Assembly: GCA_020249025.1 (NCBI GenBank)
Contig: JADCGM010000204.1
Span: 1 to 5,296, forward strand
Source: Alphaproteobacteria bacterium
GTDB lineage: Bacteria > Pseudomonadota > Alphaproteobacteria > Sphingomonadales > Sphingomonadaceae
Reading direction: 5' to 3'
Length of the DNA stretch: 5,296 bases
The position numbers and the translations under genes were made by a program. Below, one piece after another: positions 4,778-5,296 of the stretch. Each line of letters opens with the position of its first letter. Position 1 is the first letter of the stretch. Below the pieces are notes generated by a model that was given only the letters and a program-made list of their open reading frames with translations, made no database searches and was not told the DNA's origin.

Positions 4778-5296
4778 ATGGACGTGATCCTGCTCGAGCG
4801 CGTCGAGAAGCTCGGCAACATCGGCGACGTCGTCGCCGTGAAGCCCGGTTTCGCGCGCAACTATCTGCTCCCGCGCAACAAGGCGCTCCGCGCCAACGAG
4901 GCGAACAAGAAGCGCTTCGAGGCCACCCGCGCCCAGATCGAGGCCGACAACGCCAAGCGGCGTGACGCGGCCCAGGTCGACGCCAAGGGTCTCGAAGGCA
5001 AGTCGATCGTGCTCATCCGTCAGGCGTCGAACGCCGGCGCGCTGTACGGTTCGGTCTCGGCCCGCGATCTCGCCGAGGCGCTCGTCGCCGACGGCGCCAA
5101 GGTCGCCAAGTCGCAGATCGTCCTCGACAAGCCGATCAAGACGCTCGGCGTGACCGAGGTGCGCGTGGCGCTTCACCCCGAGGTGTCGGTGACCGTCAAG
5201 GTCAACGTCGCCCGCTCGCCGGAAGAGGCCGACCTGCAGGCCCAGGGCGTCGACATCGCCGCCCAGTTCTTCGAGCGCGATACCGCCGCCTTCACC
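4778..5296 (+). CDS. rplI: 50S ribosomal protein bL9 (3' end beyond right edge)
   Basis: bL9 is a two-domain protein bound near the base of the L1 stalk of the 50S subunit. The N-terminal 23S rRNA-binding domain is intact: M-D-V-I-L-L-E-R-V-E-K-L-G-N-I-G-D-V-V (1-19) and V-K-P-G-F-A-R-N-Y-L-L-P-R (21-33). A charged connecting helix (40-70) and the C-terminal domain follow (G-K-S-I-V at 74-78, L-Y-G-S-V-S at 89-94, and L-G-V-T-E-V-R-V-A-L-H-P-E-V near 123-136). The frame stays open for 173 codons to the window edge with no stop, already longer than E. coli L9 (149), so it carries a C-terminal extension of unknown final length. ATG at 4778 is preceded 8 nt upstream by AAGGGAG (4763-4769), which overlaps the rpsR stop codon. 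It is the third gene of the operon. Confidence 0.97.
   Translation, partial: MDVILLERVEKLGNIGDVVAVKPGFARNYLLPRNKALRANEANKKRFEATRAQIEADNAKRRDAAQVDAKGLEGKSIVLIRQASNAGALYGSVSARDLAEALVADGAKVAKSQIVLDKPIKTLGVTEVRVALHPEVSVTVKVNVARSPEEADLQAQGVDIAAQFFERDTAAFT

Noticed and set aside
4078..4860. Minus-strand 260-codon open frame opposite rpsF, rpsR and the rplI start
   Set aside because: It is antisense to three certain ribosomal protein genes and has no domain of its own.

Overview
The window is GC-rich DNA with no recognisable mobile-element gene. Protein sequences, gene order and strong Shine-Dalgarno sites point to an alphaproteobacterium, most likely Sphingomonadales (Sphingomonas-like). This assignment is inference: it rests on the fabD-fabG block next to rpsF-rpsR-rplI, and on a 31-bp inverted repeat of a type I recall as abundant in sphingomonad genomes.

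Left part, all minus strand (reading right to left): fabD (2534-1596) and fabG (1445-705) encode two enzymes of type II fatty-acid synthesis. They are separated by a 150-nt gap that holds a paired REP-like inverted repeat. Downstream of fabG, where alphaproteobacteria usually carry acpP, there is a small KGG-repeat stress protein gene (627-424) with its own GGAGG ribosome site and a candidate general-stress (EcfG-type) promoter. Next comes the 5' end of a membrane sensor gene (from 322, running off the left edge) with one transmembrane helix and a CHASE4-like periplasmic region; its output domain lies outside the window.

Centre: a 303-nt divergent intergenic region (2535-2837) separates fabD from a plus-strand gene for an exported, alanine-rich TPR-like protein of unknown function (2838-3962). 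The region contains a run of ten C (G on the fabD strand) touching the fabD ribosome site, a candidate fabD promoter and a perfect 7-bp inverted repeat.

Right part, plus strand: an intrinsic terminator (4008-4041) follows the TPR gene. The ribosomal protein operon rpsF (bS6) - rpsR (bS18) - rplI (bL9, cut by the right edge) comes next, with gaps of 6 and 13 nt. The rpsF leader holds a two-helix fold that could be an S6:S18 autoregulatory element, and a possible promoter lies upstream of the terminator.

Most of the window is core metabolism and translation. I see no clear novel multi-gene system. The items most worth a second look are the REP doublet inside the fab operon, the homopolymer at the fabD ribosome site, the putative EcfG promoter of the KGG gene, the rpsF leader, and the uncharacterised TPR protein.
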